In this document: one piece after another, positions 7,806 to 16,203 of the stretch
Layout: each line of letters opens with the position of its first letter
How positions within the stretch are numbered: the first letter of the stretch is position 1
From: Streptomyces malachitofuscus
Lineage (GTDB): Bacteria; Actinomycetota; Actinomycetes; Streptomycetales; Streptomycetaceae
NCBI RefSeq assembly: GCF_014650055.1
Contig: NZ_BMUF01000005.1
Location: 247,330 to 311,329, forward strand
Direction: 5' to 3'
Length of the DNA: 64,000 bases
Position numbers and translations under genes: made by a program
Notes under the pieces: generated by a model
Told to the model about the DNA's origin: nothing
Seen by the model: only the letters and a program-made list of their open reading frames with translations
Databases searched by the model: none

Positions 7806-8846
7806 TCAGCCGACCGGCACTCCCGCCTCCAGATACATCGCCTTGCCGCGTTCGCGTGCCCGCAGTGCCCCGCGCAGCCGTTCGTAGCGGACCGGTGGCA
7901 GCAGTTCGGCGGCCTCGGTCTCGGAGACGAAGCGCCAGCCGCGCAGTTCCGGTCCGGGCAGCAGCAGCCGTCCGGCCTCCGCGGCGTCGAGCCGTCCGCC
8001 GTCGAAGAGCAGCCGCAGCCCTCCGAATCCGGGCGGCGCGGGCGGCTCCCAATCGACGACGAGCAGCGCGGGCACCTCATGGAGGCGTATCCCGGTCTCC
8101 TCGGCCACCTCGCGCATCCCGGCGCGTGCGGGAGCCTCACCGCGTTCGACGACACCGCCCGGGAACTCCCAGCCCGCCTTGTAGGTCGGGTCGACGAGCA
8201 GCACGCGGTCATGCTCGTCGAAGAGCAGGACACCGGCGGCGACCGTCTCGGCGGTGGGCTCGGGTGTCTGGACGATGTCGCAGGCGGGAACCGCCCCGCT
8301 GCCGACCGCCTCGGCTATCCGCAGGGCGGTGGCGTACGGGGTCAGGGCCGTGCTGTCGACCGGGTAGGCGTCGGCGGTCAGCCAGGAGGCGAGGGCCGCC
8401 TTGTAGGGCTCGATGTGGTCGTACGCCCACTGGCGGACGCGCACCTCGCCGTCGGGGAGGTCCGCGGGGACCTCGCGGCGTGCTATGCGCTCGCGCAGGA
8501 TCGTTTCCGCCGGAGCGAGCAGGACATGTCTGACGGGTATCCGACGGGCGGCGAGGCCGCCGAAGATCTCGTCGCGGTACTCCTGACGCAGCAGGGTCAT
8601 GGGGATCACGAGGGTCCCGCCGAGCTCGGCGAGCATCGCTGCCGCGGTGTCGATCACGAGACGTCGCCAGATCGGGAGGTCCTGGAAGTCGCCGACCTCG
8701 GCGAGGCGCTTGGGCGGGAGCAGCCGGTCCAGTGCTCCGCCGATGACCTCGGGGTCGAAGAGCGTGCTGTTCGGGATCAGCTCGATCAGTTCGCGCGCGG
8801 TGGTGGTCTTCCCCGCACCGAACGCGCCGTTGACCCAGACGATCAC
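7806..8846 (-). CDS. P-loop NTPase / Nudix hydrolase fusion protein
   Basis: The protein has 346 residues. The N-terminal half begins VIVWVNGAFGAGKTTTAREL, a Walker A motif only seven residues from the start. It has the look of a small kinase or AAA-type ATPase, with ELGGTLVIPMTLL and an LALR-type lid following. From about residue 190 a Nudix domain follows, with a complete Nudix box GGVVERGEAPARAGMREVAEETGI split here as GVVERGE, APARAGM and REVAEETGI. Nudix enzymes hydrolyse nucleoside diphosphates linked to another moiety. The GTG at 8846 is preferred because upstream residues have no family likeness and it places Walker A at the usual N-terminal position. The substrate of either half is unknown. 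It is convergent with the dipeptidase gene. Confidence 0.88.
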   Translation of the reverse strand: MIVWVNGAFGAGKTTTARELIELIPNSTLFDPEVIGGALDRLLPPKRLAEVGDFQDLPIWRRLVIDTAAAMLAELGGTLVIPMTLLRQEYRDEIFGGLAARRIPVRHVLLAPAETILRERIARREVPADLPDGEVRVRQWAYDHIEPYKAALASWLTADAYPVDSTALTPYATALRIAEAVGSGAVPACDIVQTPEPTAETVAAGVLLFDEHDRVLLVDPTYKAGWEFPGGVVERGEAPARAGMREVAEETGIRLHEVPALLVVDWEPPAPPGFGGLRLLFDGGRLDAAEAGRLLLPGPELRGWRFVSETEAAELLPPVRYERLRGALRARERGKAMYLEAGVPVG

Positions 8847-8930
8847 GTTTCCCCCTCTTCTGTTGGCCCCCTGTGGCTTGCCCGCTCCACCCTGCCACGG
8901 AAACCAGATCCAGTTGAGAAGGCATGAGAG

Positions 8931-8969
8931 CGGCGCCGGCACCCCTCGCGACGAGGGGTGCCGGCGCCG
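8931..8969. terminator. Very strong terminator hairpin
   Basis: A perfect 18-bp inverted repeat (8931-8948 and 8952-8969) has a 3-base loop. It lies 22 bases downstream of the stop of the small secreted-protein gene on the minus strand and isolates the P-loop/Nudix gene from it. Confidence 0.9.
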
Positions 8970-8991
8970 TACGACTCCGCCGTGGGCCGGG

Positions 8992-9180
8992 TCAGTCCCG
9001 GTCCTGGTCCACGTCCAGGACCAGGGTGTTGTCCTCGGCGACGGTGCGGTCGAGGGTGCTGAGGCTGTCGTCGACGTCGAGTCCGCCGAGGGTGTCGCCC
9101 AGCGCGTGCGACGGGGAGACGGCCGCCACGACGAACCCGGTGGCGAGGGAGGCGATGGCCAGCATGCTGCGCTTCTTCAT
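8992..9180 (-). CDS. Small secreted protein
   Basis: The protein has 62 residues. The N-terminus MKKRSMLAIASLATGFVVAA is a classic Sec signal peptide, with likely cleavage after SPSHA around residue 26. The mature part is about 36 residues, acidic, with the repeated theme LGGLDVDDSLSTLDRTVAEDN, and contains no cysteine. The function is not recognised. The gene has its own strong terminator downstream and a divergent-free upstream region, so it is monocistronic. The length and signal peptide make it look real rather than a chance frame. Similar short exported proteins are common in Streptomyces envelopes, but it lacks the chaplin and rodlin signatures. Confidence 0.75.
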   Translation of the reverse strand: MKKRSMLAIASLATGFVVAAVSPSHALGDTLGGLDVDDSLSTLDRTVAEDNTLVLDVDQDRD

Positions 9181-9271
9181 ACCCGGCTCAACTGCGGAAA
9201 CCGCCGCGGGGTCACGCACGGCTTGCCGACGGGCCTCGGAGAGGCTCCCGCCGACGGTCCCCGGCCGCCTC

Positions 9272-10225
9272 TCACACCCCCGCGACCGCCGTGTCCGCCC
9301 TGCTGACCAGTGCCGCCGCGGCGGCGCCCACCAGGCCCGCGTCGGTGCCCATCTGTGCGGGCGCCACCGCGAGGCGCTGGACGAACGACAGGGTGGCGTA
9401 CTCGGTGAGGGCCTTGCGCAGGGGGGCGAAGAGGACCTCACCCGCCTTGCCCACACCCCCGCCGATCACGGCTATGTCGATCTCCACGAGCGTCGCGGCG
9501 GCCGCGATGCCGGCGGCCAGCGCCCTGGCCGCCCGCTCGAAGGACGCGACGGCCACCGGGTCCCCGGCCCGGGCGGCCGCCGCGACCGCGGCGGCGGAGG
9601 TGTCGCCGTCCGGGCCGGGCCGCCAGCCGTTCTCCAGGGCGCGGCGCGCGATGTTGGGCCCGCTCGCGATCCGCTCCACACAGCCGCGCGATCCGCAGGG
9701 GCAGAGGTCGCCGTCGAGGTCCACGCTGATGTGTCCGATGTGGCCGGCGTTGCCGGTGGGCCCGGGGTGCAGCCGGCCGCCGAGGACCAGTCCGCCGCCG
9801 ACCCCGGTGGAGACGACCATGCACAGGGCGTTGTCGTGACCGCGGGCGGCGCCCTGCCAGTGTTCGGCGGCCGTGATCGCCACGCCGTCGCCGATCAGCT
9901 CCACGGGCAGGCCCCCGGCCGCGTCCCGGACCCGGGCGACCAGCGGGTAGTCGCGCCAGCCGGGCACGTTCACCGGGCTCACCGTGCCCGCGGAGGCGTC
10001 CACGGGCCCGGCGCTGCCGATGCCGACGGCGCCGGCGCGCTGCCAGAGCGGGGAGGCGGTGAGTTCGCCGAGCACCGTCTCGACCGCCAGCATCACGGTC
10101 TCACCGTCCTCACGCGCGGGCGTCGGCTGCTGGGCGCGGACCAGGATCCGGCCCTGGCGGTCCACCAGAGCGCCGGCGATCTTGGTACCGCCGATGTCGA
10201 GCGCAGCCACGAGGTCGGTGTGCAT
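9272..10225 (-). CDS. ROK family sugar kinase
   Basis: The protein has 317 residues. The N-terminus AALDIGGTKIAGALVDRQG is the phosphate-1 ATP-binding loop of the ASKHA fold. The ROK signature runs through GHIGHISVDLDGDLCPCGSRGCVE, giving the zinc-binding Cys cluster CPCGSRGC and the HxGH motif. The catalytic region is PGWRDYP/GDGVAITAAEHW. ROK kinases phosphorylate glucose, N-acetylglucosamine, N-acetylmannosamine or similar sugars in the cytoplasm. It lacks the N-terminal winged helix of ROK repressors, so it is an enzyme. It is divergent from a LacI-family regulator, which suggests sugar-responsive control. The exact sugar is not determined. Confidence 0.9.
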   Translation of the reverse strand: MHTDLVAALDIGGTKIAGALVDRQGRILVRAQQPTPAREDGETVMLAVETVLGELTASPLWQRAGAVGIGSAGPVDASAGTVSPVNVPGWRDYPLVARVRDAAGGLPVELIGDGVAITAAEHWQGAARGHDNALCMVVSTGVGGGLVLGGRLHPGPTGNAGHIGHISVDLDGDLCPCGSRGCVERIASGPNIARRALENGWRPGPDGDTSAAAVAAAARAGDPVAVASFERAARALAAGIAAAATLVEIDIAVIGGGVGKAGEVLFAPLRKALTEYATLSFVQRLAVAPAQMGTDAGLVGAAAAALVSRADTAVAGV

Positions 10226-10378
10226 CAGTGTCGGATCTCCCCGTCAAACATAGAAAAACATCTGAAACCCTGAGAACGACCATGCGCGACCAGGAGGCAA
10301 CACATGGAGCACGGGCGGCGGCCCCGTCCTGCGACGATGTGCGGGCCGGAGTGCGCGTGGGACAGTGTCTACGAGCCT

Positions 10379-10390
10379 GACAACGTTGTC
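10379..10390. promoter_or_regulatory. LacI-type operator palindrome
   Basis: GACAACGTTGTC is a perfect 12-bp palindrome with a central CG, the hallmark of LacI-family operators. It lies between the ROK kinase and LacI genes, 38 bp upstream of the chosen LacI start, so it can serve autoregulation and control of the divergent kinase. Confidence 0.75.
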
Positions 10391-10428
10391 CAGGCTCTAT
10401 GCTCGACGCCACATCCTCATACAACCCC

Positions 10429-11523
10429 ATGGACCTACGCATCCCCGTGGCCGACAGGACAGGACACCGCACCGTGCCGGAGACGACCCGCCGCACCGAA
10501 AGCCTCCCAGGGACCCGTTACGGCAACCGTCCGACGATGAAGGACGTGGCGGCGCGCGCCGGGGTCGGCCTCAAGACGGTCTCCCGGGTGGTCAACGGCG
10601 AACCGGGGGTCACGCCCGAGACGGAGCGCCGCGTCCAGGAGGCGATCGAGGCGCTCGGCTTCCGCCGCAACGACAGCGCCCGGGTGCTGCGCAAGGGCCG
10701 CACCGCCAGCATCGGCCTGGTCCTGGAGGACCTCGCGGACCCGTTCTACGGGCCGCTGAGCCGCGCGGTGGAGGAGGTGGCCCGCGCCCACGGCGCGCTG
10801 CTGATCAACGGTTCCAGCGCGGAGGACGCCGACCGCGAGCAGGAGCTGGTGCTGGCGCTGTGCGCCCGGCGGGTGGACGGGCTGGTGGTGATCCCGGCGG
10901 GCGACGACCACCGCTATCTGGAGCCGGAGATCAAGGCGGGCGTCGCCACGGTCTTCGTGGACCGCCCGGCCGGGCACATCGACGCGGACATCGTAGTGTC
11001 GGACAACTACGGCGGCGCCCGCGACGGGGTGAAGCATCTGATCGCGCACGGACACCGCAGGATCGGCTTCATCGGCGACATGCCCCGCATCCACACCGCG
11101 GCCGAGCGCCTGCGCGGCTACCGGACCGCCATGGAGGACGCGGGGATACCGGTGGCGGACTCCTGGATGTCGCTGGGCGTCACCGACCCCGAGCGGGTCC
11201 GCCGGGCGGCCCGGGAGATGCTCTCCGGCCCGGAACCGGTCACCGCGATCTTCACGGGCAACAACCGGGTGACGGTCACCGTGATCCGGGTACTGGCCGA
11301 GCACACCCGGCCGGTCGCGCTGGTCGGCTTCGACGACATCGAGCTGGCCGATCTCCTCAACCCGGGTGTCACGGTCGTCGCGCAGGACGCGGCCGCGCTC
11401 GGCCGGACCGCGGCCGAGCGGCTGTTCCGCCGGCTGGACGGCACCCTGCTCACCCCGGAGCGCATCGAGCTGCCCACCCGGCTGATCACCCGCGGCTCCG
11501 GCGAGCTGCCCCCGGCGGACTGA
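10429..11523 (+). CDS. LacI family transcriptional regulator
   Basis: The protein has 364 residues from the ATG at 10429. The LacI helix-turn-helix reads TMKDVAARAGVGLKTVSRVV at about residues 36-55, followed by the hinge helix NDSARVLRKGRT. A periplasmic-binding-protein-like effector domain then extends to the end (SIGLVLEDLADPFYGPLSRAVEE; VVSDNYGGARDGVKHLI; VGFDDIELADLL). The N-terminal extension before the HTH is long, so a GTG at 10474 is an equally possible start; neither has a clear ribosome site. It is divergent from a ROK kinase with a perfect LacI-type palindrome in between. The protein probably represses sugar uptake or use genes, with a sugar or sugar phosphate as inducer. Confidence 0.92.
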   Translation: MDLRIPVADRTGHRTVPETTRRTESLPGTRYGNRPTMKDVAARAGVGLKTVSRVVNGEPGVTPETERRVQEAIEALGFRRNDSARVLRKGRTASIGLVLEDLADPFYGPLSRAVEEVARAHGALLINGSSAEDADREQELVLALCARRVDGLVVIPAGDDHRYLEPEIKAGVATVFVDRPAGHIDADIVVSDNYGGARDGVKHLIAHGHRRIGFIGDMPRIHTAAERLRGYRTAMEDAGIPVADSWMSLGVTDPERVRRAAREMLSGPEPVTAIFTGNNRVTVTVIRVLAEHTRPVALVGFDDIELADLLNPGVTVVAQDAAALGRTAAERLFRRLDGTLLTPERIELPTRLITRGSGELPPAD

Positions 11524-11530
11524 GCGGGCG

Positions 11531-12334
11531 GTGCCGGTGGAGGAGAGCGTCACCCTTCGGGCGCTGGGGCTGGACGAGGCGCCGCGTGAGCATCCGCTGC
11601 TGTACCCGGGTGCCTGGCCACAGGATTCGGGGCTGCTCGACGGGCCCAGGCTGCTGCCGCTGGACCGTCTGGTGTACGAGGACCGCGTCCCGGTGCTGGC
11701 GGTCGGTTCCAACGCCTGCCCCGGCCAGTTGCGGCACAAGATGGCCGAGTCCGGGATCATCACGCCGCTGCCGATGGTGCGCGCCCGGGTGACGGGCGTC
11801 GGCATCGGCGTCTCGGCGCACGTCAGCCGCATGGGCTACGTGTCCAACTCACCGGTCGCCGCTCCGGGAGCGGTGCGTGAGCTGTTCGTCCTCTGGCTCG
11901 ACGCCCGGCAGCTCACCGTGATCGACGCGAGCGAGGGCGCCCCGCGGCCGGACGGCAACTTCCGGCGCGCCTGGCTGCCCGCACCCGACGTGCGCATCGA
12001 GCTGGCCGACGGCTCGGTGCTGCCCGGCGCGTACGCGTACGTCAACCGCCACGGTGTGCTGCACGACGGCACCGGCGTGCCGCGCGCCCATCCGGGCCAG
12101 CGGCCGCTGCTCACCGAACTGCTCGTGAACGTGCCCGGCCTGCGGGAGCTGTTCGGCACCTCCCCCGAGGAGTTCTCCGCCCGGGCCCGCGCCGACCGTG
12201 AGCTGTGCGCGCGGGGCACCCGGCTGTTCGCCGAGGAGAAGATGGTGACCGTCTGCGGCCTGGAGCGCTACGTCGGGTCTCAGCAGTACGGAAGTCCGGG
12301 CACCGGTGCGTCGTTGGCGCCGCCCCTGATGTAG
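11531..12334 (+). CDS. Hypothetical protein with gamma-glutamylcyclotransferase-like motif
   Basis: The protein has 267 residues and I cannot place it in a named family with certainty. A segment near residue 57 (VLAVGSNACPGQLRHKM) resembles the YGSN loop of the gamma-glutamylcyclotransferase/AIG2-like fold. It is followed by VTGVGIGVSAHVSRMGYVSN and LFVLWLDARQLTVIDASEG, which are compatible with that barrel. There are no membrane segments or signal peptide. The GTG start is only 7 bases after the LacI stop, so it is probably co-transcribed with that regulator. Its last 55 bases overlap the end of the convergent kinase gene, so transcripts from the two genes would be complementary at their 3' ends. 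Confidence 0.7.
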   Translation: MPVEESVTLRALGLDEAPREHPLLYPGAWPQDSGLLDGPRLLPLDRLVYEDRVPVLAVGSNACPGQLRHKMAESGIITPLPMVRARVTGVGIGVSAHVSRMGYVSNSPVAAPGAVRELFVLWLDARQLTVIDASEGAPRPDGNFRRAWLPAPDVRIELADGSVLPGAYAYVNRHGVLHDGTGVPRAHPGQRPLLTELLVNVPGLRELFGTSPEEFSARARADRELCARGTRLFAEEKMVTVCGLERYVGSQQYGSPGTGASLAPPLM

Positions 12335-14007
12335 ACGTCGTTGACCCAGACGTCGGTGTTGCCGCTGTCGTCGTCGGTCCTGGCCCACCAGACGTTGGTC
12401 CACTCGCCCTGGCTCTGACGGCGGCCCAGGTTCTGCTGGCAGTAGAAGTAGTTGGTGCCCGCGTTGAGGACGCCGACCTCGGTGCCGGAGGCGGTGTGGG
12501 ACGTGGCGGTGCGCCAGACCTCGCAGTTGTACTTGCCGCCGCCGATGGGGTGGCAGACCGGGTCCTGTGTTTTTGTACCGCCGTCGCCGTCCTGCGCGTC
12601 GTCGTCGGCGGCTTCGTCGGCCTCGGCGGATCCGCCGCGTTCGGGGGTCTTCTCCGCGGCACCGGCGGTGGCGGGGCCGCCGGTCGTGTCCTGCTGCGCC
12701 TCGGGCTTCTCCGGCGGTGCCGTGCTCTTCTCCGCGTCCGCGCCGGGGCCCAGGGGCCGCCCGGCGTCCGTGTCGCCGGACGCGGCGGGGGAGGACGGGA
12801 CGTCGGCGGAAGCGGCGCCGGCGTGCGCGTCACCGCGTTTGCCGTCCTGGGAGTCGACCACGGCGGCCGTGACTCCGGCCGCGGCGACGACGACGGTGAC
12901 GGCCAGGGCGGCGAGCAGCACGCGGCGCCTGCGGCGGGAACCCGAGGGGGAGCTCATGGTCCCGGTGGGGCTGGAGGAGGCGTCGGGAACCGGGCGCGCG
13001 GCCACGGCGCCCGGTCCGACACCTCCCGCCTCCGGCGGCCCGAAGCCCGGGGGCACCGCGGGAACGGCGAGTTCCGTCTCGGTCCGTCCGGGAACGGGCG
13101 CGGGTGCCGGCGGGCGCAGTGCGGCCGTCTGCGCGTCCGCGCCGGCGGCGACGGCCTCCAGGAGTTCACACGCCTGAGCGGCCTCCGGACGGGCCTCGGG
13201 CCGCTTGTCCATCAGCCGCCCGAGGACGGGCGCGAGCGCACCGGACCGGTGTGACTCGGGCAGCGGCTCGGACACGATGGCGGTGAGGGTGGAGAACGTC
13301 GACGTGCGGCGGAAGGGCGAGGCGCCCTCCACGGCCGCGTAGAGCGTGGCGCCCAGGGCCCAGACGTCCGAGGCCGGTCCCGGGACGGCGCCCTGGGCGC
13401 GTTCGGGCGCCAGGTAGTCGAGGGAGCCGACGATCTCGCCGCTGCGGGTGAGCTGGGTCGCCGCGCCGTCGCCGGGGTCCTCCATGGTGGCGATGCCGAA
13501 GTCGGTGAGCACGACCCGGCCCGAGCGGTCGAGCAGGATGTTGCCGGGCTTCACGTCGCGGTGCAGCACGCCGGCCCGGTGGGCGGCGGCCAGCGCGTCC
13601 ATCACCTTGGCACCGATTCCGGCGGCCTCGTGCGGATCGAGGGTGCCGCGGTCGCGGAGCACGTCGTCCAGGGACGGCCCGTCGATGAGCTCCATCACGA
13701 TCAGCGGGCGGCCGTCCACCTCGGCGATGTCGTGGACGGCGATGACACCGGGGTGGCGTACCCGGGCCGCGGCCCGCGCCTCGCGCTGCATCCGCAGTCC
13801 GAGGTCCGCCAGTTCGGGTCCGGCGGCGTCGCTGTAGGTGCGGAGTTCCTTGACCGCCACCTCGCGGCCGAGGACCTCGTCCACCGCCTTCCAGACCACG
13901 CCCATGCCGCCGCGACCGAGCCGGGCGGTGACCCGGTAACGGCCCGCCAGCACCCGGCCGGCCCCGTCCGCCTGCCCATACCCCTGTCCGTATGCCCCCG
14001 TCGACAC
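12280..14007 (-). CDS. Transmembrane Ser/Thr protein kinase, PknB/Hanks type
   Basis: The protein has 575 residues. The kinase domain (about residues 22-280) has the glycine loop LGRGGMGVVWKA, the ATP lysine in VAVKEL, the catalytic loop HRDVKPGNIL, DFG and the APE-like LAPERAQ. A Pro/Ala-rich linker follows. One membrane helix after RRRRR (about residues 368-390) leads to a low-complexity acidic/Ala stretch. The extracellular C-terminal domain (about 480-575) contains four cysteines (CHPIGGGKYNCEVW; YFYCQ; LPYC), plausibly forming two disulfides, and an SH3-like pattern. There are no PASTA repeats, so the extracellular sensor differs from PknB. The GTG start gives MSTGAYGQGYG. Its 3' end overlaps the convergent GGCT-like gene by 55 bases. 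Confidence 0.92.
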   Translation of the reverse strand: MSTGAYGQGYGQADGAGRVLAGRYRVTARLGRGGMGVVWKAVDEVLGREVAVKELRTYSDAAGPELADLGLRMQREARAAARVRHPGVIAVHDIAEVDGRPLIVMELIDGPSLDDVLRDRGTLDPHEAAGIGAKVMDALAAAHRAGVLHRDVKPGNILLDRSGRVVLTDFGIATMEDPGDGAATQLTRSGEIVGSLDYLAPERAQGAVPGPASDVWALGATLYAAVEGASPFRRTSTFSTLTAIVSEPLPESHRSGALAPVLGRLMDKRPEARPEAAQACELLEAVAAGADAQTAALRPPAPAPVPGRTETELAVPAVPPGFGPPEAGGVGPGAVAARPVPDASSSPTGTMSSPSGSRRRRRVLLAALAVTVVVAAAGVTAAVVDSQDGKRGDAHAGAASADVPSSPAASGDTDAGRPLGPGADAEKSTAPPEKPEAQQDTTGGPATAGAAEKTPERGGSAEADEAADDDAQDGDGGTKTQDPVCHPIGGGKYNCEVWRTATSHTASGTEVGVLNAGTNYFYCQQNLGRRQSQGEWTNVWWARTDDDSGNTDVWVNDVYIRGGANDAPVPGLPYC

Positions 14008-14051
14008 CGCTGCCCCGTTCCCCGAACCACGTACCGTGCGTGGCGTACAGC

Positions 14052-14291
14052 CTAGGGGGAACGGACGGCCGACGGTGCCGGGGCGTCCTCGGGGACCCAG
14101 CGCAACAGGTCGCCGGGCTGACAGTCGAGCACTTCGCAGAGCGCGGCGAGGGTCGTGAAGCGGACCGCCTTGGCGCGGCCGTTCTTGAGTACCGCCAGGT
14201 TGGCCGGCGTGATGCCGACGCGTTCGGCGAGTTCGCCCACGGACATCTTCCGCTTGGCCAGCATCACGTCGATGTCGACGGCGATCGCCAT
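14052..14291 (-). CDS. XRE/Cro-type small helix-turn-helix regulator
   Basis: The protein has 79 residues. The helix-turn-helix SVGELAERVGITPANLAVLKNG lies at about residues 17-38, followed by KAVRFTTLAALCEVLDCQPGDLLRW. This is the compact Cro/C1 type (YozG-like) that usually sits after a DUF2975 gene. The start ATG overlaps the stop of the upstream DUF2975 gene by one base (TGATG), so the two are translationally coupled. The likely role is autorepression through the perfect dyad upstream of the operon; DUF2975 may act as its membrane partner. It ends 44 bases from the start of the divergent kinase gene. Confidence 0.9.
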   Translation of the reverse strand: MAIAVDIDVMLAKRKMSVGELAERVGITPANLAVLKNGRAKAVRFTTLAALCEVLDCQPGDLLRWVPEDAPAPSAVRSP

Positions 14292-14788
14292 CAGATCACC
14301 TCGGCCAGTTCGGCCTGCATCCGCGAAGCCTCGACGTCGCGCGCGACGGCCTGGGCGAGCAGCATCCGCAGGACGAGCACGACGAGCGCGATGCCGAGGA
14401 CCGCCAAACCCGCTCCGCCCAGCAGGAGCACGATGCCCGGGGCCACGGCCTCGCCCGGCGCCAGGAGCGCTCCGAGCGTGAACACCAGCAGGGCCGCGGC
14501 GACGAACGCGCCGATCACGATGTGCACATAGCGGAAGGCGGCGTGGGAGAAGACGGTTCCCAGCCGGGCCATCGTCACCAGGCGCCAGACGCAGACGAGG
14601 ACGGTCTGCGCCGTCACCACGAAGAGGACCACGACGAGGAGGAGCGGGGCGCGGAGGTAGCCGTACTCCGCGTCCAGTCCTTCGAGGTCGCTCGCCAGCA
14701 GCGGGACCATCACCGTCTGTACACCCAGGGAACCCGCCAGCAGCATCACGATCACGGCACGCAGCGCGAGCACGGTCAGCCGTCCCAT
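14291..14788 (-). CDS. DUF2975 family membrane protein
   Basis: The protein has 165 residues with four hydrophobic segments (about residues 8-30, 45-70, 88-112 and 118-145). The layout, and the coupling to a small XRE regulator with a one-base overlap, match the DUF2975/YozG pair known from many Gram-positive genomes. The biochemical role is unknown. It is the first gene of a two-gene operon. A 17-bp perfect inverted repeat lies about 33 bases upstream of its start and probably controls both genes. Confidence 0.85.
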   Translation of the reverse strand: MGRLTVLALRAVIVMLLAGSLGVQTVMVPLLASDLEGLDAEYGYLRAPLLLVVVLFVVTAQTVLVCVWRLVTMARLGTVFSHAAFRYVHIVIGAFVAAALLVFTLGALLAPGEAVAPGIVLLLGGAGLAVLGIALVVLVLRMLLAQAVARDVEASRMQAELAEVI

Positions 14789-14820
14789 CGCCCCTCCTCC
14801 ACTCGAAGCACGATGGAAAT

Positions 14821-14837
14821 CTATCGAGATTCGATAG
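14821..14837. promoter_or_regulatory. Perfect operator dyad upstream of DUF2975-XRE
   Basis: CTATCGA-GAT-TCGATAG forms perfect 7-bp arms with a 3-base centre. It is AT-rich against a GC-rich background and sits about 33 bases upstream of the DUF2975 start. It is the likely binding site for the XRE protein encoded second in the operon. Confidence 0.8.
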
Positions 14838-14866
14838 GTGAGGCAAATGGGCGGCCAGGACCGGGA

Positions 14867-16171
14867 CTACTGGGCGGAGGCCGTCAGGCCGCCCCGCCGG
14901 GGAGATGCGAAGCCCTCCAGGGCGGGGCGGGTCAGGCCGGTCGCCCGTGCGACCTCGGCGTCGTCCAGGGCGCCGCAGTCCAGGCCGCGCAGCAGGTAAC
15001 CGGCGAGGGCCTTGGCGGTGGCCGGCTCGTCCATGACGTCGCCGCCCCCGTCGCCGGCGTACCGGGCGAGGCGGGCGGCGGCCTGTTCGAAGCCCTCGCG
15101 GTAGAAGGCGAAGACGGCCGCGTACCGGGTGGGGAGGTGGCCGGGGTGCATGTCCCAGCCCTGGTAGTAGGCGCGGGCGAGGGCGCGGCGGGTGAGGCCG
15201 TAGTGCAGGCGCCAGGCGTCGTGGACCCGCGCGGTGGGGCCGACGGGCAGGACGTTGGTGGAGCCGTCCGAGACGCGCACGCCGGTGCCCGCGGCGGCGA
15301 CCTGCATGACGGCCTTGGCGTGGTCGGCGGCCGGGTGGTCGCTCGCCTGGTGTGCGGCGGACACGCCGAGACAGGCGCTGTAGTCGAAGGTTCCGTAGTG
15401 CAGGCCGGTGGCGCGTCCGCCGGCGGCCTGGATCATGCGGGCGACGGCGGCGGTGCCGTCGGCGGCGAGGATCGACTGGCTGGTCTCGATCTGGATCTCG
15501 AAGCCGATCCGGCCGGGCTCGAGGCCGCGCGCCTTCTCGAACGCGTCGAGGAGCCGGGCCATGGCGGTGACCTGCTCGGGATAGGTGACCTTGGGCAGGG
15601 TCAGGACCAGTCCGCCGGGCAGGCCCCCGGCCTCCAGCAGACCGGTGAGGAAGATGTCGAGGGTGCGGATGCCCCGGTCGCGGACGGCGGCCTCCATGCA
15701 CTTCATGCGGATGCCCGTGTACGGGGCGGCGGTGCCCGCCGCGTACGCCTCGGCGACGAGCCGGGCCGCGCGGGCCGCGGCCTCGTCCTCCTCCACGTCG
15801 GGGCGGTTGCCGTAACCGTCCTCGAAGTCGACGCGCAGGTCCTCGACCGGCTCGCGCTCCAGTTTGGCGCGGACGCGTCCGTACACGTCCTCGGCCAGCG
15901 CGCCGTCCAGCCCCAGAACGGCGGCGAAGGAGGCGGCGTCCGGCGCGTGCTCGTCGAGTGCGGCGAGGGCCCGGTCCCCCCAGGTGCGGAGGGTGTCGGC
16001 GGCGAAGGCGTCGGCGGGGACGTAGACGGTGTGGACGGGCTGTCGGGTGCCGGGGTCTCCGGGGTAGCGGCGCTCGAGTTCGGCGTCGACCGGCGCGAGG
16101 GAGGCACCGATCTCCTCGGTGACGGCATCCGCGAGACTCGTCGACACCCGCTCCTGCTGCCCCTGGCCCAT
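14867..16171 (-). CDS. DUF6986 family HpcH/HpaI-type aldolase-like protein
   Basis: The protein has 434 residues. The beginning, MGQGQQERVSTSLADAVTEE, matches the DUF6986 group as I recall it. The TIM-barrel features of the citrate-lyase beta/HpcH aldolase superfamily are visible: the acidic metal-site region LRVDFEDGYGNRPDVEEDEA, the strand TGIRMKCMEA with its Arg, and ETSQSILAADG. This superfamily cleaves or forms C-C bonds in small carboxylic acids with Mg2+. The true substrate is unknown; malate-synthase-like or C4/C5 acid chemistry is possible. The ATG at 16171 is chosen because the conserved N-terminus begins there. An inverted repeat lies 33-47 bases upstream. Confidence 0.82.
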   Translation of the reverse strand: MGQGQQERVSTSLADAVTEEIGASLAPVDAELERRYPGDPGTRQPVHTVYVPADAFAADTLRTWGDRALAALDEHAPDAASFAAVLGLDGALAEDVYGRVRAKLEREPVEDLRVDFEDGYGNRPDVEEDEAAARAARLVAEAYAAGTAAPYTGIRMKCMEAAVRDRGIRTLDIFLTGLLEAGGLPGGLVLTLPKVTYPEQVTAMARLLDAFEKARGLEPGRIGFEIQIETSQSILAADGTAAVARMIQAAGGRATGLHYGTFDYSACLGVSAAHQASDHPAADHAKAVMQVAAAGTGVRVSDGSTNVLPVGPTARVHDAWRLHYGLTRRALARAYYQGWDMHPGHLPTRYAAVFAFYREGFEQAAARLARYAGDGGGDVMDEPATAKALAGYLLRGLDCGALDDAEVARATGLTRPALEGFASPRRGGLTASAQ

Positions 16172-16203
16172 GCGACATCCTCCCGGATTTCCGCGATACG
16201 AAA

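Noticed and set aside
6156..8927. A very long open frame on the plus strand through the dipeptidase and Nudix genes
   Set aside because: It is an out-of-frame shadow caused by high GC. Its product is Arg/Gly-rich and has no family motifs, while the two genes in the proper frames show complete catalytic sites.
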